Assembly: GCF_021245985.1 (NCBI RefSeq)
Contig: NZ_JAJQXA010000011.1
Span: 124,001-188,000 of the forward strand
DNA length: 64,000 nucleotides
Direction of reading: 5' to 3'
Source of the DNA: Flavobacterium soyae
GTDB taxonomy: Bacteria; Bacteroidota; Bacteroidia; Flavobacteriales; Flavobacteriaceae
Part shown: positions 34,172 through 43,466 of the stretch, piece after piece
How the letters are laid out: every line of letters begins with the position of its first letter
Position numbering within the stretch: position 1 is the stretch's first letter
The notes under the pieces: model-generated
What the model was told of the DNA's origin: nothing
Database searches by the model: none
The model's input: only the letters and a program-made list of their open reading frames with translations
Made by a program: the position numbers and the translations under genes

Positions 34172-36127
34172 ATGCCACAAAAAATGAGATATCTCCTTAT
34201 TAGTTTCCTTTTATTTACAATTTCAAATTCGCTTCAGGCACAGCGTCTTTCAACATTAAGCCCCGATAAAAATATAAAACTTGAAGTTTCAGTAGTTAAT
34301 GGTCTTGCTTACTACCAGATATTTCATCAAAAAGAAGAATTCCTCGAACAGTCGCCTTTAGGATTAATGAGTTCCGCAGGAGATTTTACAAAAGGACTTA
34401 AATTGATTGGCAGTAAAACAGCTAAAATTCAAGAATCTTATATACTAGATCGCTCTAAAGTTAGTCAGGTGAATTATAAGGCAAATGAAATTAAATGCAT
34501 CTTTACAAATACTGCTAATGATACTCTTAATATCATTTTCAGAGTTACCAATACAGATGTCGCTTTTAGTTATTTAATACCGAAAAGCAAAAAAAACAAT
34601 GGGAACTGTATCATCGAAAATGAAATTACAGGTTTTAAACTTCCTTTAAAATCGACCACTTTTATTACACCGCAGGCTCCTCCGTTAAGCGGCTGGGAGA
34701 AAACAAAACCATCATATGAAGAAGAATATACGAGAGAAGAACCTATTGCATCGAAATCGCAATACGGATTAGGTTTTACTTTTCCGGCACTATTTCACGT
34801 CGAAAATAAAGGCTGGCTTTTAATTTCCGAAACTGGCATCAGCGGTAATTATCCAGGAACCCGATTGAGTGATGCATCTCCAGATGGAATCTATACGGCT
34901 GTTTTTCCACAAGAAGGCGAAAACAACCATAACGGACCAATAACAGCCTCTGGAGTTCTGCCTATGCAGACTTCATGGAAAACGATAACACTTGGCAAAA
35001 CTTTAAAACCAATTGTTGAATCAACAGTTTCAACAGATGTTGTGAAACCGCTTATAAAAACTTCAAAAATATTCAATGCAGGCCGCGCAAGCTGGAGCTG
35101 GATTGTCTGGCAGGATGAAAGCTGCAACTACAAAGACCAAAAAACTTTTATTGATCTTGCAGCCACTATGAAATGCGAATTTATCTTAATTGATGCGCTT
35201 TGGGATGTTAATATTGGAAAAGAAAAAATAGTCGAATTAATAGATTATGCTAAATCAAAAAATGTGGGTGTACTGCTTTGGTACAATTCAAATGGAAACT
35301 GGAATACTGCCCCACAAACACCAAAAGACAAAATGAGTATGCCAGAAGCCAGACGTGCAGAAATGCAATGGCTGCAGCAAATTGGGGTAAAAGGCTTAAA
35401 AATAGATTTTTTTGGCGGAGACAAACAGCAGACTATGAAACTTTATCATGATATACTTACTGATGCTGCAGAATTTGGACTGAATATCAATTTTCATGGT
35501 ACTACCCTGCCCCGCGGCTGGGAACGAATGTATCCTAATTATATGACAAGTGAAGCTGTACTTGCATCAGAAAATTTAGTTTTTCAGCAGGCATTTAGTG
35601 ACAGATATCCTTCGACTGCAGCTATTTACCCTTTTACAAGAAATGCAGTAGCTTCAATGGATTTTGGTCCTGTTTTTCTTAACAAACGTTTGCATCGTGA
35701 ACCAAACAAAGGTACTATTCGCCAGACTACTGATGCTTTTGAAATGGCAACAGCAGTTGTTTTCTTTTCGGCAATACAACATTGGGGATTAACACCTGAA
35801 AACTTAACTGAAAAACCAGCCTGCTTATTTGATTATCTGAGAAATGTTCCAACGGTTTGGGATGAAACACTTTTTATAGACGGCTATCCGGGCAAATATT
35901 GCGTAATTGCCCGCAGAAAAAATACAAAATGGTATGTTGCCGCAATCAATGGTGAAAATAAAGCAAAAACCATCACGGTGAATTTACCAATGCTGAAAGG
36001 CAAAAATGTTTCTATAATAACTGATGGCGAAGGTGCTGAATCAAAATTCAATAGTAAAAAACTGGAAAACGCTTCCTATAATCTGGAGCTTTCTGCAAAT
36101 GGCGGAGCGGTTTTATTTATGCCTTAA
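34172..36127 (+). CDS. Glycoside hydrolase family 97 enzyme
   Basis: This 651-aa protein has a Sec signal (ISFLLFTISNSLQAQ). GH97 layout follows: N-terminal beta-sandwich (about 25-280; SPDKNIKLEVSV, ITPQAPPLSGWEKTKP), a TIM barrel (about 295-565; CEFILIDALWDVN, VGVLLWYNSNGNWN, GVKGLKIDFFGGDKQ, LNINFHGTTLPRGWERMYPN) and a C-terminal beta domain (IARRKNTKWYVAAINGE). The Asp in KIDFFG sits where the retaining alpha-galactosidase branch has its nucleophile, so a retaining alpha-glycosidase is more likely than a SusB-type inverting alpha-glucosidase. It is a lone gene without SusCD neighbours. ATG at 34184 is an alternative start. Confidence 0.92.
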   Translation: MPQKMRYLLISFLLFTISNSLQAQRLSTLSPDKNIKLEVSVVNGLAYYQIFHQKEEFLEQSPLGLMSSAGDFTKGLKLIGSKTAKIQESYILDRSKVSQVNYKANEIKCIFTNTANDTLNIIFRVTNTDVAFSYLIPKSKKNNGNCIIENEITGFKLPLKSTTFITPQAPPLSGWEKTKPSYEEEYTREEPIASKSQYGLGFTFPALFHVENKGWLLISETGISGNYPGTRLSDASPDGIYTAVFPQEGENNHNGPITASGVLPMQTSWKTITLGKTLKPIVESTVSTDVVKPLIKTSKIFNAGRASWSWIVWQDESCNYKDQKTFIDLAATMKCEFILIDALWDVNIGKEKIVELIDYAKSKNVGVLLWYNSNGNWNTAPQTPKDKMSMPEARRAEMQWLQQIGVKGLKIDFFGGDKQQTMKLYHDILTDAAEFGLNINFHGTTLPRGWERMYPNYMTSEAVLASENLVFQQAFSDRYPSTAAIYPFTRNAVASMDFGPVFLNKRLHREPNKGTIRQTTDAFEMATAVVFFSAIQHWGLTPENLTEKPACLFDYLRNVPTVWDETLFIDGYPGKYCVIARRKNTKWYVAAINGENKAKTITVNLPMLKGKNVSIITDGEGAESKFNSKKLENASYNLELSANGGAVLFMP

Positions 36128-36147
36128 ACCTATAAATTTAAAATAAA

Positions 36148-36176
36148 AAGCGGCTCAAACGGCCGCTTATATTTTT
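36148..36176. terminator. Bidirectional terminator between convergent genes
   Basis: AAGCGGC-tcaaacg-GCCGCTT stands between the GH97 gene and the DoxX gene, with A/T tracts on both sides. Confidence 0.8.
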
Positions 36177-36191
36177 ATATTTTAGGTTCTT

Positions 36192-36593
36192 TTAGTCCCA
36201 ATTATTCTTTTTTGAAATACTAAATTTTCCTCCTCCGGTAAAAAACAAAGCAATTGCCGTAAAGAAATACAATCCCAGAAGTTCCAGTTCCCAACCTCCG
36301 TGATCACTTATTTTAAAAATATCCTGACTATGTGCCATTAAAACTGCAACTAAACAGTTGAAAGCTAAAATCAAAGCAGCAATTCTGGTTCTAAAACCAA
36401 TTATAATTAAGATTGGTGCCAAAACTTCACCTACGATAACTCCATAAGCAAAGAAACCCGGAAGTCCTTTTTCAACAAGCATTCCGCTTATGAAATCTAA
36501 ACCGCCTTTAAATTTTGAAATACCATGCAAAAGCATTAAAAATCCAATTGTAATACGAAGTATTAACAAACCAAAATCGTTGTTTTTTTTCAT
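36192..36593 (-). CDS. DoxX-family membrane protein
   Basis: This 133-aa protein has four hydrophobic helices and the DoxX start pattern (GLLILRITIGFLMLLHGISK, KGGLDFISGMLVEKGLPGF). The family is of uncertain function, with links to thiosulfate:quinone oxidoreductase subunits and to redox stress. It is divergent from the TetR gene, 200 bases away, and may be controlled by it. Confidence 0.9.
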   Translation of the reverse strand: MKKNNDFGLLILRITIGFLMLLHGISKFKGGLDFISGMLVEKGLPGFFAYGVIVGEVLAPILIIIGFRTRIAALILAFNCLVAVLMAHSQDIFKISDHGGWELELLGLYFFTAIALFFTGGGKFSISKKNNWD

Positions 36594-36732
36594 TTTTTAA
36601 ATAATTAGGTTAATAAAACAATTCAGTATTTCATACCTAACAATTGTTCTGTATGATAGCTGCTAAGAGTAAAAATAGTAAAATTATATTTGGAATCAAC
36701 ATTTGTAAATTTTGAAAAATATTTTTTTATAA

Positions 36733-36765
36733 ATAAACAAACATTCATTTATTATTATATCTTTG
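36733..36765 (+). promoter_or_regulatory. Promoter and possible TetR site
   Basis: TATCTTTG at 36758-36765 fits the -7 consensus TAnnTTTG. Just upstream, ATAAACAAACATTCATTTAT (36733-36752 approx.) is an imperfect dyad that could bind the encoded TetR regulator. Confidence 0.4.
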
Positions 36766-36794
36766 TGATCAATTCAATATAAAAATCCTTTCAT

Positions 36795-37388
36795 TTGAGA
36801 ACAAGAGACATTAATAAAGAAGAATTAGTTAAAGAAAAAACTATAGAAATGATTGTAAAGTATGGCATCGAAGGCTTTGCAATGAACAAACTTGCCAAAG
36901 AATGCGGTATTTCTGTAGCAACACTTTATATTTATTATGCTGACAAAGAAGATCTAATTAAAAAAATTGGAACTGAAATGGGCACTTACTTTTTTAAAAG
37001 CTCGCTTAAAGATTTCTCGCCTGATATGCCTTTTGCAGTAGGACTCGCCAAGCAATGGGAAAACAGATCAGAGTTTATGCTGAAAAACACTGATAAAATT
37101 GCCTGCTGGGAAATTCTTCAAAATTCTAATTATGGTGAATATATCGTTAACGAAAGTTTGATTGAACTCAAAGAAATCATGACGAAGTTTTTGCATGGAG
37201 CAATCGAAAGAAAAGAAATCGTACCCGTATCAAAAGAGGTTTTCTGGAGTATTGCTTATGGCCCGTTGTACAATTTACTTCGTTTTCATGAAAAAGGGAA
37301 AGGACTTGGAGGCACCACTCCATTTAAATTAACAAATGAAATACAACAAGAAGCTTTTCGCTTAGTAATTAAAGCATTAACACCTTAA
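36795..37388 (+). CDS. TetR-family regulator (TTG start)
   Basis: This 197-aa protein appears to start at TTG 36795; the next ATG would cut into the DNA-binding domain. The helix-turn-helix is complete: ELVKEKTIEMIVKYGIEGFA, MNKLAKECGISVATLYIYYA, DKEDLIKKIG. The ligand domain has no recognisable signature. It heads a run with a 70-aa protein (10-base gap) and an MFS transporter (3-base gap), so it is probably the local repressor of that exporter. Confidence 0.88.
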   Translation: MRTRDINKEELVKEKTIEMIVKYGIEGFAMNKLAKECGISVATLYIYYADKEDLIKKIGTEMGTYFFKSSLKDFSPDMPFAVGLAKQWENRSEFMLKNTDKIACWEILQNSNYGEYIVNESLIELKEIMTKFLHGAIERKEIVPVSKEVFWSIAYGPLYNLLRFHEKGKGLGGTTPFKLTNEIQQEAFRLVIKALTP

Positions 37389-37398
37389 ATTTTATGTT

Positions 37399-37611
37399 AT
37401 GAATGTATTGATATTTGCAACTAATGTAAAAACAGAAACTTGTAAAAACAAAATCGCAACCTTTTTAGACGCAAACAAATCTATACTGCAATGGAGTATT
37501 GATCAGGAAGATATTGATTGTGTATTAAGAATTATAAGCGAAAAACTAAATGCAGATCAAATTATTGATTTATTGAATTTTCACAATTTTGACTGCAGAG
37601 AACTACAATAA
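37399..37611 (+). CDS. Small metal-binding-domain-like protein
   Basis: This 70-aa protein (MNVLIFATNVKTETCKNKIA...) has the beta-alpha-beta-beta-alpha-beta outline of a heavy-metal-associated (HMA/CopZ) fold, but only one Cys in the loop (KTETCKNK) in place of CxxC. It sits between TetR and MFS genes, 10 and 3 bases away, and is surely co-transcribed. Flavobacteria often carry such degenerate HMA-like peptides; function unknown. Confidence 0.7.
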   Translation: MNVLIFATNVKTETCKNKIATFLDANKSILQWSIDQEDIDCVLRIISEKLNADQIIDLLNFHNFDCRELQ

Positions 37612-37614
37612 TAT

Positions 37615-38856
37615 ATGAACGAAAAACAAACTATCGCACCCAGTTTTAATGGCTATCAAAAACTGGTAATATTTCTTTTAGCCATGACACAATTTACAGT
37701 TGTACTCGATTTTATGGTAATGTCGCCGCTTGGGGATATTATGATTAAAACATTAAAAATTACGGCATCTCAATTTGGTATTGCCGTTTCTGCTTACGCT
37801 TTTAGTGCCGGAATTTCCGGATTGCTTACGGCTGGTTTTGCAGATAAATTCGACCGAAAAAAATTACTGCTTTTCTTTTACATCGGATTTACAATCGGAA
37901 CTTTTTTCTGCGCCCTGGCACCAAACTTTTTTCTGCTGGTTGCGGCGCGCGTTTTCACCGGATTATTTGGCGGTGTAATTGGTTCTATCTCTCTTGCTAT
38001 TGTGGCCGATTTATTCAGCCTGCAGCAAAGAGGTAAAGTAATGGGATTTATCCAAATGGGATTTGGTGTGAGTCAGGTTCTCGGAATTCCGATTGGTTTA
38101 TACATTGCAAATGCCTGGGGCTGGCACGTTCCGTTTTTATGGATCGCAGCGATGGCGGCTATTATCACAATAATTTTATATGTAAAATTAAAACCTGTTA
38201 CGGAGCACTTACATTTGAAACAAGAAAAAACAGCCTTGAAACATTTGATACATACTATTTCTAAAAAGAATTATCAGGTTGGATTTTTAGCTACTGCCCT
38301 GCTTTCTATTGGAGGTTTTATGATGATGCCTTTCGGAAGTGCGTTTGCTATCAACAACCTTAAAGTAACAAATGAGCAGTTGCCATTATTATTTATGATT
38401 ACCGGAATTGCAACTTTAATTACAATGCCTTTTATTGGTAAATTAAGCGATAAAGTAAATAAATTTAAAATCTTTGCATTAGCTACAATATCTGCTGTGA
38501 TTCTAATAAACATTTACGCTCAATTTGGCCCAACTCCATTTTGGATTGTACTGCTTATCAATGTATTTATGATGGCAGCAATAATGAGCAGAATGGTTCC
38601 GTCAACGACTTTAACCTCTGCTATTCCAGATCCTCAGGATCGTGGTGCATTTATGAGTATTAACTCCTCTTTACAACAAATGGCCGGAGGTTTTGGTGCT
38701 GTAATTGCCGGATTAATCATTTATCAAAAAGACAGCTATGCACCGTTAGAACATTATGATATTCTGGCAATGACGGCTTCTGGAATTATGTTACTTACTA
38801 TCTTTTTAGTATTTAGAGTAAGTAAAATTGTTGATACCAAAACGAATAAACTTTAA
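37615..38856 (+). CDS. MFS drug/metabolite efflux transporter
   Basis: This 413-aa protein has 12 predicted membrane helices and the MFS loop motif between TM2 and TM3 (AGFADKFDRKKLLLF, variant of GxxxDRxGRR). TM1 contains FTVVLDFMVMSPLGDIM, typical of the drug:proton antiporter (DHA1, AraJ/Bcr-like) branch. The substrate is unknown. It is the last gene of the TetR-led operon and ends at a terminator. Confidence 0.9.
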   Translation: MNEKQTIAPSFNGYQKLVIFLLAMTQFTVVLDFMVMSPLGDIMIKTLKITASQFGIAVSAYAFSAGISGLLTAGFADKFDRKKLLLFFYIGFTIGTFFCALAPNFFLLVAARVFTGLFGGVIGSISLAIVADLFSLQQRGKVMGFIQMGFGVSQVLGIPIGLYIANAWGWHVPFLWIAAMAAIITIILYVKLKPVTEHLHLKQEKTALKHLIHTISKKNYQVGFLATALLSIGGFMMMPFGSAFAINNLKVTNEQLPLLFMITGIATLITMPFIGKLSDKVNKFKIFALATISAVILINIYAQFGPTPFWIVLLINVFMMAAIMSRMVPSTTLTSAIPDPQDRGAFMSINSSLQQMAGGFGAVIAGLIIYQKDSYAPLEHYDILAMTASGIMLLTIFLVFRVSKIVDTKTNKL

Positions 38857-38902
38857 TCTGAATTTTATTCTTCAGAATTAAACAAATTCACAAATAGTAA
38901 AG

Positions 38903-38933
38903 AGCTGCCTCAAAATTCGAGGCAGCTTTTTTG
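38903..38933 (+). terminator. Rho-independent terminator
   Basis: AGCTGCCTC-aaaattc-GAGGCAGCT with a T-run terminates the MFS operon. Confidence 0.85.
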
Positions 38934-38934
38934 T

Positions 38935-39180
38935 TATAAATCTTTTGTTAGTCTTTAGTGACTTAATTGGTCACTTTTTGATGTCAGATTTATCATTCCA
39001 TAGGAATGTTTCATAGGTAGAAAAAATAAAAACCAGCCACATTTGCGTTCCGTAGGAACGTTTGATAGGTCAGATTATTAAAAACAATGTCTAAATCAAA
39101 CGTTCCTACGGAACGTAACCCGTTATAACAATGTAATTTTCTACCAATGAAATGTTCTTACAGAACATACAAACATCTAA
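38935..39180 (-). repeat. Hairpin-rich dispersed repeat, copy 2 (inverted)
   Basis: This is the inverted counterpart of 22125-22380, sharing the GTTCCGTAGGAAC inverted pair, AAAACAATGTCTAA and TAGGTCAGATTATTA blocks, and CATTCCATAGGAATG. The two copies are about 16.8 kb apart. Confidence 0.8.
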
Positions 39181-39189
39181 AATAACATA

Positions 39190-39699
39190 GAGGTTGTTCG
39201 ATTTTTAAAACAGCCTTTTTATGCTTATAACCCAGCCGAATAAAAACTCTTTTTACATCCGACACTAATTATAACCTCATAGAAAACTCAATTTCAATAT
39301 GTTATAATCTTTAAGCTAATGTTAATTTTTCAAACTTTTAACAACTAATCTAACATTATAAAAGTTTTAGTACCAAAAATTATCTCTTTTATGACATAAA
39401 ATCTTACTCCTGTGTCAATTTATCAATAGTCCTTTTATATCTCCAGTAATTTTAGTAGAAAAAACAAGGCTCAATATCAAAACTAATACTACTGTGTCGA
39501 AGCTAGGTAACGCTACTAATACTTATGCTTCAAAACTTGCTGAAACAGCCAATGGTACAAGCCAGCCTTTACTTTTGGAGGAATCACTGCATCTATACAC
39601 AACGTACTTATGTTAGTATATTGGACTTAAACATGTTATATCAAAAAAACTAATCAATAACAACAATGTTTAACCCTTTAATTCTCAAAAACTAACATC
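39190..39699. other. Non-coding region before oxidative cluster
   Basis: I see no supported gene. A stretch around 39474-39610 reads through for about 45 codons (KTNTTVSKLGNATNTYASKL) without a start or family match and may be decayed coding sequence. TATATTGG at 39617-39624 is one base from a -7 consensus and could serve the operon at 39700. Confidence 0.4.
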
Positions 39700-40122
39700 A
39701 TGGAACCTAATTCCCACATTAAACTCTTTTTAGAGGTTTCGGCGCTTCTTACGGGTTTCAGTAAAACTGAACTCAAAGCAACCGGAATGCTGGAAACCTA
39801 CTACAACACGATCCAGAAAAACATGGACAAACAAGACATAGATTATTTCTTTCTTGATGTTCATGCGCTTTTAAATGACAAGTCCAAAAAAAACATTGAA
39901 GCTGCTTTAGCCTCACAATTCATGGCTGCTTCAGCTTACAACGGATTGGCAAAAAACATCATTATCCTTTGGTATACCGGAAATTGGGGCAACGATGTAG
40001 TATCATCAGCTTCTTACATTCAGGGGCTTATGTGGAATGCGGCACATACACATCCGCCGGGAGCAAAACAACCTGGTTACGGTTCATGGGCAGAACGTCC
40101 GCTTACAGTAAAAAATTCATAA
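39700..40122 (+). CDS. FAD-SLDH-type small (gamma) subunit of sugar/alcohol dehydrogenase
   Basis: This 140-aa protein matches the small subunit of membrane FAD-dependent sorbitol/glucose dehydrogenases: an N-terminal LFLEVSALLTGFS helix, then NIIILWYTGNWGND and the end SYIQGLMWNAAHTHPPGAKQ, PGYGSWAERP. In characterised complexes this subunit has a Tat signal and carries the catalytic subunit to the periplasm. Here no Tat or Sec signal is visible, so the complex should stay in the cytoplasm. It is 18 bases from the GMC gene. No cytochrome c subunit is present. Confidence 0.8.
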   Translation: MEPNSHIKLFLEVSALLTGFSKTELKATGMLETYYNTIQKNMDKQDIDYFFLDVHALLNDKSKKNIEAALASQFMAASAYNGLAKNIIILWYTGNWGNDVVSSASYIQGLMWNAAHTHPPGAKQPGYGSWAERPLTVKNS

Positions 40123-40140
40123 CAAAAAGGTAATCATCAA

Positions 40141-42021
40141 ATGGAAAATAATTATGATGTAGTAATTGTTGGTTCTGGTATTGCCGGATCAATAATAGCA
40201 AAGGTTCTTACCAATGCAGGTAAAAAAGTTTTAATGCTGGAAGCAGGTCTTTCTGCAGGTATAGCAATGGATCAGGATGCTAATTATAAAAACTATCAGG
40301 ATTATCTTAATACGTTTTATAATGCTTCTGCAAAAGTTCCGAATTCACCTTATCCGAACATAAAAGATGCTCCATCTATAAATGTTCTTGACATTCAGAA
40401 AATCCCAAAAAACGAACCTTCAACAAAAGGATATTTGGTGCAGATGGGACCGCTTCCTTTTGCAAGTGATAATACCAGAGCACCGGGCGGAACAACACTG
40501 CACTGGCTTGGAACTACACTTAGAATGCTGCCAAACGATTTTGTAATGAAATCTAAATACGGTGTTGGTGTAGACTGGCCTATCAAATATGAAGATATGT
40601 CCCGCTATTATCAAATGGCCGAAAACGAAATTGGCGTTTCAGGAAATGTAGAAGATCAGCATTATCCTATCAAAGAAAAAAACATTTTCGGTAAAGATTA
40701 TGTGTTTCCAATGAAAGGTATTCCAACAAGTTACCTTGACGGCGTAATGAAAAAGGTAATTGATAAAAACAATAAAATTAAACTTAATGGCAAAACTTAC
40801 GAATTGTCTTGTATCAGTACACCGCAAGGACGAAATTCAATTCCGAATCTTAATTACAATATCAGCGGTGTAGAATGGAATCCTGCTGCAAAAACATTGG
40901 AACTTATTAAAAATGATGCTGAAGATTATAACCCTGTTGGCTCAAACTGGGATCAATATACAGGTCAGCGCTGCGAAGGAAATGCAAGCTGCGTACCAAT
41001 TTGTCCGGTTCAGGCGAAATACAATGCCTTAAAAACATTTAGAAAATGCGACATGGGAAATCTTGTCGTAAAAACACAAGCCGTAGCTTCTAGATTGTTA
41101 ATCAACGAAACTTCAAACTGGATTAACGGTGTTGAATACAAAACCTACATCAAAGGAAGTTCTACTGAATACGAAACACATACGGCAAAAGGAACATTGT
41201 ATGTAATGGCCTGCAGTGCGATTGAAAATGCTAAATTATTATTAGCGTCAGGAGCGGCAAACAGCAGCGATCAGGTTGGACGTAATTTGATGGATCACAT
41301 GACGGTTTTAAGATGGGGATTATCAAAAGATCCTATTTATCCGTATCGTGGTCCGGGTTCTACTTCTAACATTCCAACTTTTAGAGATGGAGATTTTCGT
41401 AAAAATCACGCCGCATGGATTTTACCGCTGGACAACTGGGGCTGGGCATGGCCAACCGGATCGCCTGGAACTGATGTTATTAATGCCGTTAATGAAGGCA
41501 TTATTGGAAAAGAACTTCGCGCCAAAATCGAAAATCTGGTTACAAGACAATTCTTTACACACTTCGAATGTGAGCAGGCTCCAGATCCTGATAACCGTGT
41601 AACAATTGATCCTGAATACAAAGATAACATTGGCAATTACAGACCTGTAATTCATTATAAAGCAACAGAATATATGCTAAAAGCTTTTGAAGCATCGGGA
41701 ATTGTTTCTGAGCAAATGTTCAGCCAATGCGGTATCGAAGATTTTACTTCATACAATCCGGCTTCAGATGCTGATTATGTGACTTACAAAGGCAAAGGCT
41801 ACACTTTTGCTGGTGCCGGACACATTGTTGGAACGCACAGAATGGGATTCTCAAAAGAAGATTCTGTTGTTGATGCTAACATGCGTACATGGGATCACGA
41901 AAACTTGTACTTGGCTGGCTGTGGAAATATGCCAACCCTTGGAACTTCAAACCCAACCTTAACTATGTCTGCCCTAACTTTTAAAGCGGCAGAAGCTATC
42001 CTTCAACAACTTGAACAATAA
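40141..42021 (+). CDS. GMC-family FAD dehydrogenase with Fe-S cysteines
   Basis: This 626-aa flavoprotein has the dinucleotide motif VGSGIAGS (10-17), GMC signature APGGTTLHWLGTTL (114-127) and the C-terminal active-site HRMG plus NPTLTMSAL region. Cys 278, 284 and 288 (RCEGNASCVPICP) match the extra cluster motif of FAD-glucose/gluconate dehydrogenase catalytic subunits, which bind a 3Fe-4S centre. No export signal. With the small subunit at 39700 it should form a two-subunit dehydrogenase; its substrate (sugar, alcohol or cyclic polyol) and electron acceptor are unknown. Confidence 0.9.
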   Translation: MENNYDVVIVGSGIAGSIIAKVLTNAGKKVLMLEAGLSAGIAMDQDANYKNYQDYLNTFYNASAKVPNSPYPNIKDAPSINVLDIQKIPKNEPSTKGYLVQMGPLPFASDNTRAPGGTTLHWLGTTLRMLPNDFVMKSKYGVGVDWPIKYEDMSRYYQMAENEIGVSGNVEDQHYPIKEKNIFGKDYVFPMKGIPTSYLDGVMKKVIDKNNKIKLNGKTYELSCISTPQGRNSIPNLNYNISGVEWNPAAKTLELIKNDAEDYNPVGSNWDQYTGQRCEGNASCVPICPVQAKYNALKTFRKCDMGNLVVKTQAVASRLLINETSNWINGVEYKTYIKGSSTEYETHTAKGTLYVMACSAIENAKLLLASGAANSSDQVGRNLMDHMTVLRWGLSKDPIYPYRGPGSTSNIPTFRDGDFRKNHAAWILPLDNWGWAWPTGSPGTDVINAVNEGIIGKELRAKIENLVTRQFFTHFECEQAPDPDNRVTIDPEYKDNIGNYRPVIHYKATEYMLKAFEASGIVSEQMFSQCGIEDFTSYNPASDADYVTYKGKGYTFAGAGHIVGTHRMGFSKEDSVVDANMRTWDHENLYLAGCGNMPTLGTSNPTLTMSALTFKAAEAILQQLEQ

Positions 42022-42026
42022 CTATT

Positions 42027-43292
42027 ATGGAAAATAAATTATTTCAAAAGAACAATCCAAATCGTCAAAAGCTAATTAAACCAATTGCTGACCTGGATAT
42101 TAACGAAGAGGTTTACTCCGTTGCTACAGATAATGTCTTTATTGCTGATAATAAATTCAATGCCGACGCACCTGCAATAGCCAAAAAAAGTACATTGAAA
42201 ACATCGTTGAAAATGGCTAAGAAAGATGTAAAAAATTACATCAAAGACCTTAAACATCTTCAGGATTGTCTTAGAACCGCTTTACAATTAGAGCTTTCAA
42301 CGATTCCTCCTTATTTATGCGGACTTTATACTATTAAAGAAGGCAGCAATGTCGAAGCGGCAGCACTTATTAGAAGCGTTGTTGTGGAAGAAATGCTGCA
42401 CATGGTTTTGGTTTCAAATATTCTTAATGCCATTACAGATCCAAAAACGATAAAAAAAGGCGATAAACTTTTTAATGTAAAAGATATTATTCCAGTTTAC
42501 CCTACTCCGCTTCCGGGCGGTATTGTTCCGGAAGTTCCTAAAGGATCGCCGCCTTTTGAGGTTCATCTTCTAAAATTCTCCAGAGAAGCAATAGATGAAT
42601 TTTCAACAATCGAGAGACCTTCTGATCCTAAAGCTCCAATTACCGGACATTTTGATAGTATCGGCCAGTTTTATGAAGCGATTCGTTATGGTTTGCTTCG
42701 CTTAAATCAAACAACTCCGGGCGGAATTTTTATTGGAGATCCAAAACGCCAGATTACTCCTGAACATTATTATGGAAGCGGCGGTAAAATCACAAAAGTA
42801 GTAACCTATGAAGATGCCGAAGAAGCGATTGGAGAAATCGTAGGCCAAGGTGAAGGTATCGACGGAACTATTGCAACGGAGCAGGTTTTGTTTGGAGAAG
42901 ATATTGAATATGCACATTATTTCAAGTTTCAGGAAATCTGTTTTGGAAGAATGTACAGCGCCAATGATACCAATTTTCAAATGCCTGTAAAAAGTATTCC
43001 AACAGGTAAGCCATTTACAGTAAGCTGGTCTTCTGTTTATAACATGAAAGCAAATCCAAAAATGAAAGATTACGAACATAATCCTGAATTGCTGGAAAAA
43101 GCCAAAGACTTTAACAAAGTATATGTACAGCTTCTAAACGGAATTAACGATGCGGTAAGCGGTGAACCTGACCTTCTTATTAAAGGAATTACAGTAATGT
43201 ATGAACTTAAATACAAAGCGCTGGAATTACTAAACATTCCGCTTGAAAATGGCGAATGCGCAGGGCCAACATTTGAATATGTAGAAGTGTAA
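42027..43292 (+). CDS. Ferritin-like (VioB/iminophenylpyruvate dimer synthase-type) protein
   Basis: This 421-aa protein has the PF12902 ferritin-like domain (about 75-300). Helix 1 carries LRTALQLELSTIPPYL with the metal Glu and helix 2 carries VVVEEMLHMVLVSNIL, the ExxH ligand pair. The fold is found in VioB/RebD/StaD-type enzymes and in proteins next to GMC dehydrogenases of unknown role. A diiron or heme site is expected. It follows the GMC gene by 5 bases. No aromatic dimer pathway partners (VioA, VioC type) are seen here, so a violacein-like product should not be assumed. Confidence 0.82.
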   Translation: MENKLFQKNNPNRQKLIKPIADLDINEEVYSVATDNVFIADNKFNADAPAIAKKSTLKTSLKMAKKDVKNYIKDLKHLQDCLRTALQLELSTIPPYLCGLYTIKEGSNVEAAALIRSVVVEEMLHMVLVSNILNAITDPKTIKKGDKLFNVKDIIPVYPTPLPGGIVPEVPKGSPPFEVHLLKFSREAIDEFSTIERPSDPKAPITGHFDSIGQFYEAIRYGLLRLNQTTPGGIFIGDPKRQITPEHYYGSGGKITKVVTYEDAEEAIGEIVGQGEGIDGTIATEQVLFGEDIEYAHYFKFQEICFGRMYSANDTNFQMPVKSIPTGKPFTVSWSSVYNMKANPKMKDYEHNPELLEKAKDFNKVYVQLLNGINDAVSGEPDLLIKGITVMYELKYKALELLNIPLENGECAGPTFEYVEV

Positions 43293-43311
43293 TACGAATA
43301 ATGGTGTAAAT

Positions 43312-43432
43312 GTGTCGTTAGACACTCAATATCGGCATTCGCAATTGTACTTTGTTTGTAGCGTACCTACGGCACGCTGAACTTATTCTCAACTTATATT
43401 TTCTACCGATATTTTGTGCCTAACGGCACATC
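43312..43432. repeat. Hairpin-rich intergenic repeat inside operon
   Basis: GTGTC-gtta-GACAC, AGCGT...ACGCT and GTGCC-taac-GGCAC hairpins lie around TCAACTTATATTTTCTACC. The style matches the repeats at 22125 and 38935. It sits in the 174-base gap within the oxidative run and may modulate downstream expression. Confidence 0.6.
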
Positions 43433-43466
43433 TACACATAATTAATAACTAATAATTCAAAAAACT

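Noticed and set aside
39474..39610. Possible decayed gene (about 45 open codons)
   Set aside because: No start, no family match and low-complexity Thr/Asn content; only noted as a maybe in the spacer.
40395..42257. Minus-strand frames over the GMC and ferritin-like genes
   Set aside because: They are shadows of recognisable proteins on the other strand.
42027..43292. Violacein-type pathway
   Set aside because: Only the ferritin-like fold is shared; amino acid oxidase and other pathway enzymes are absent.
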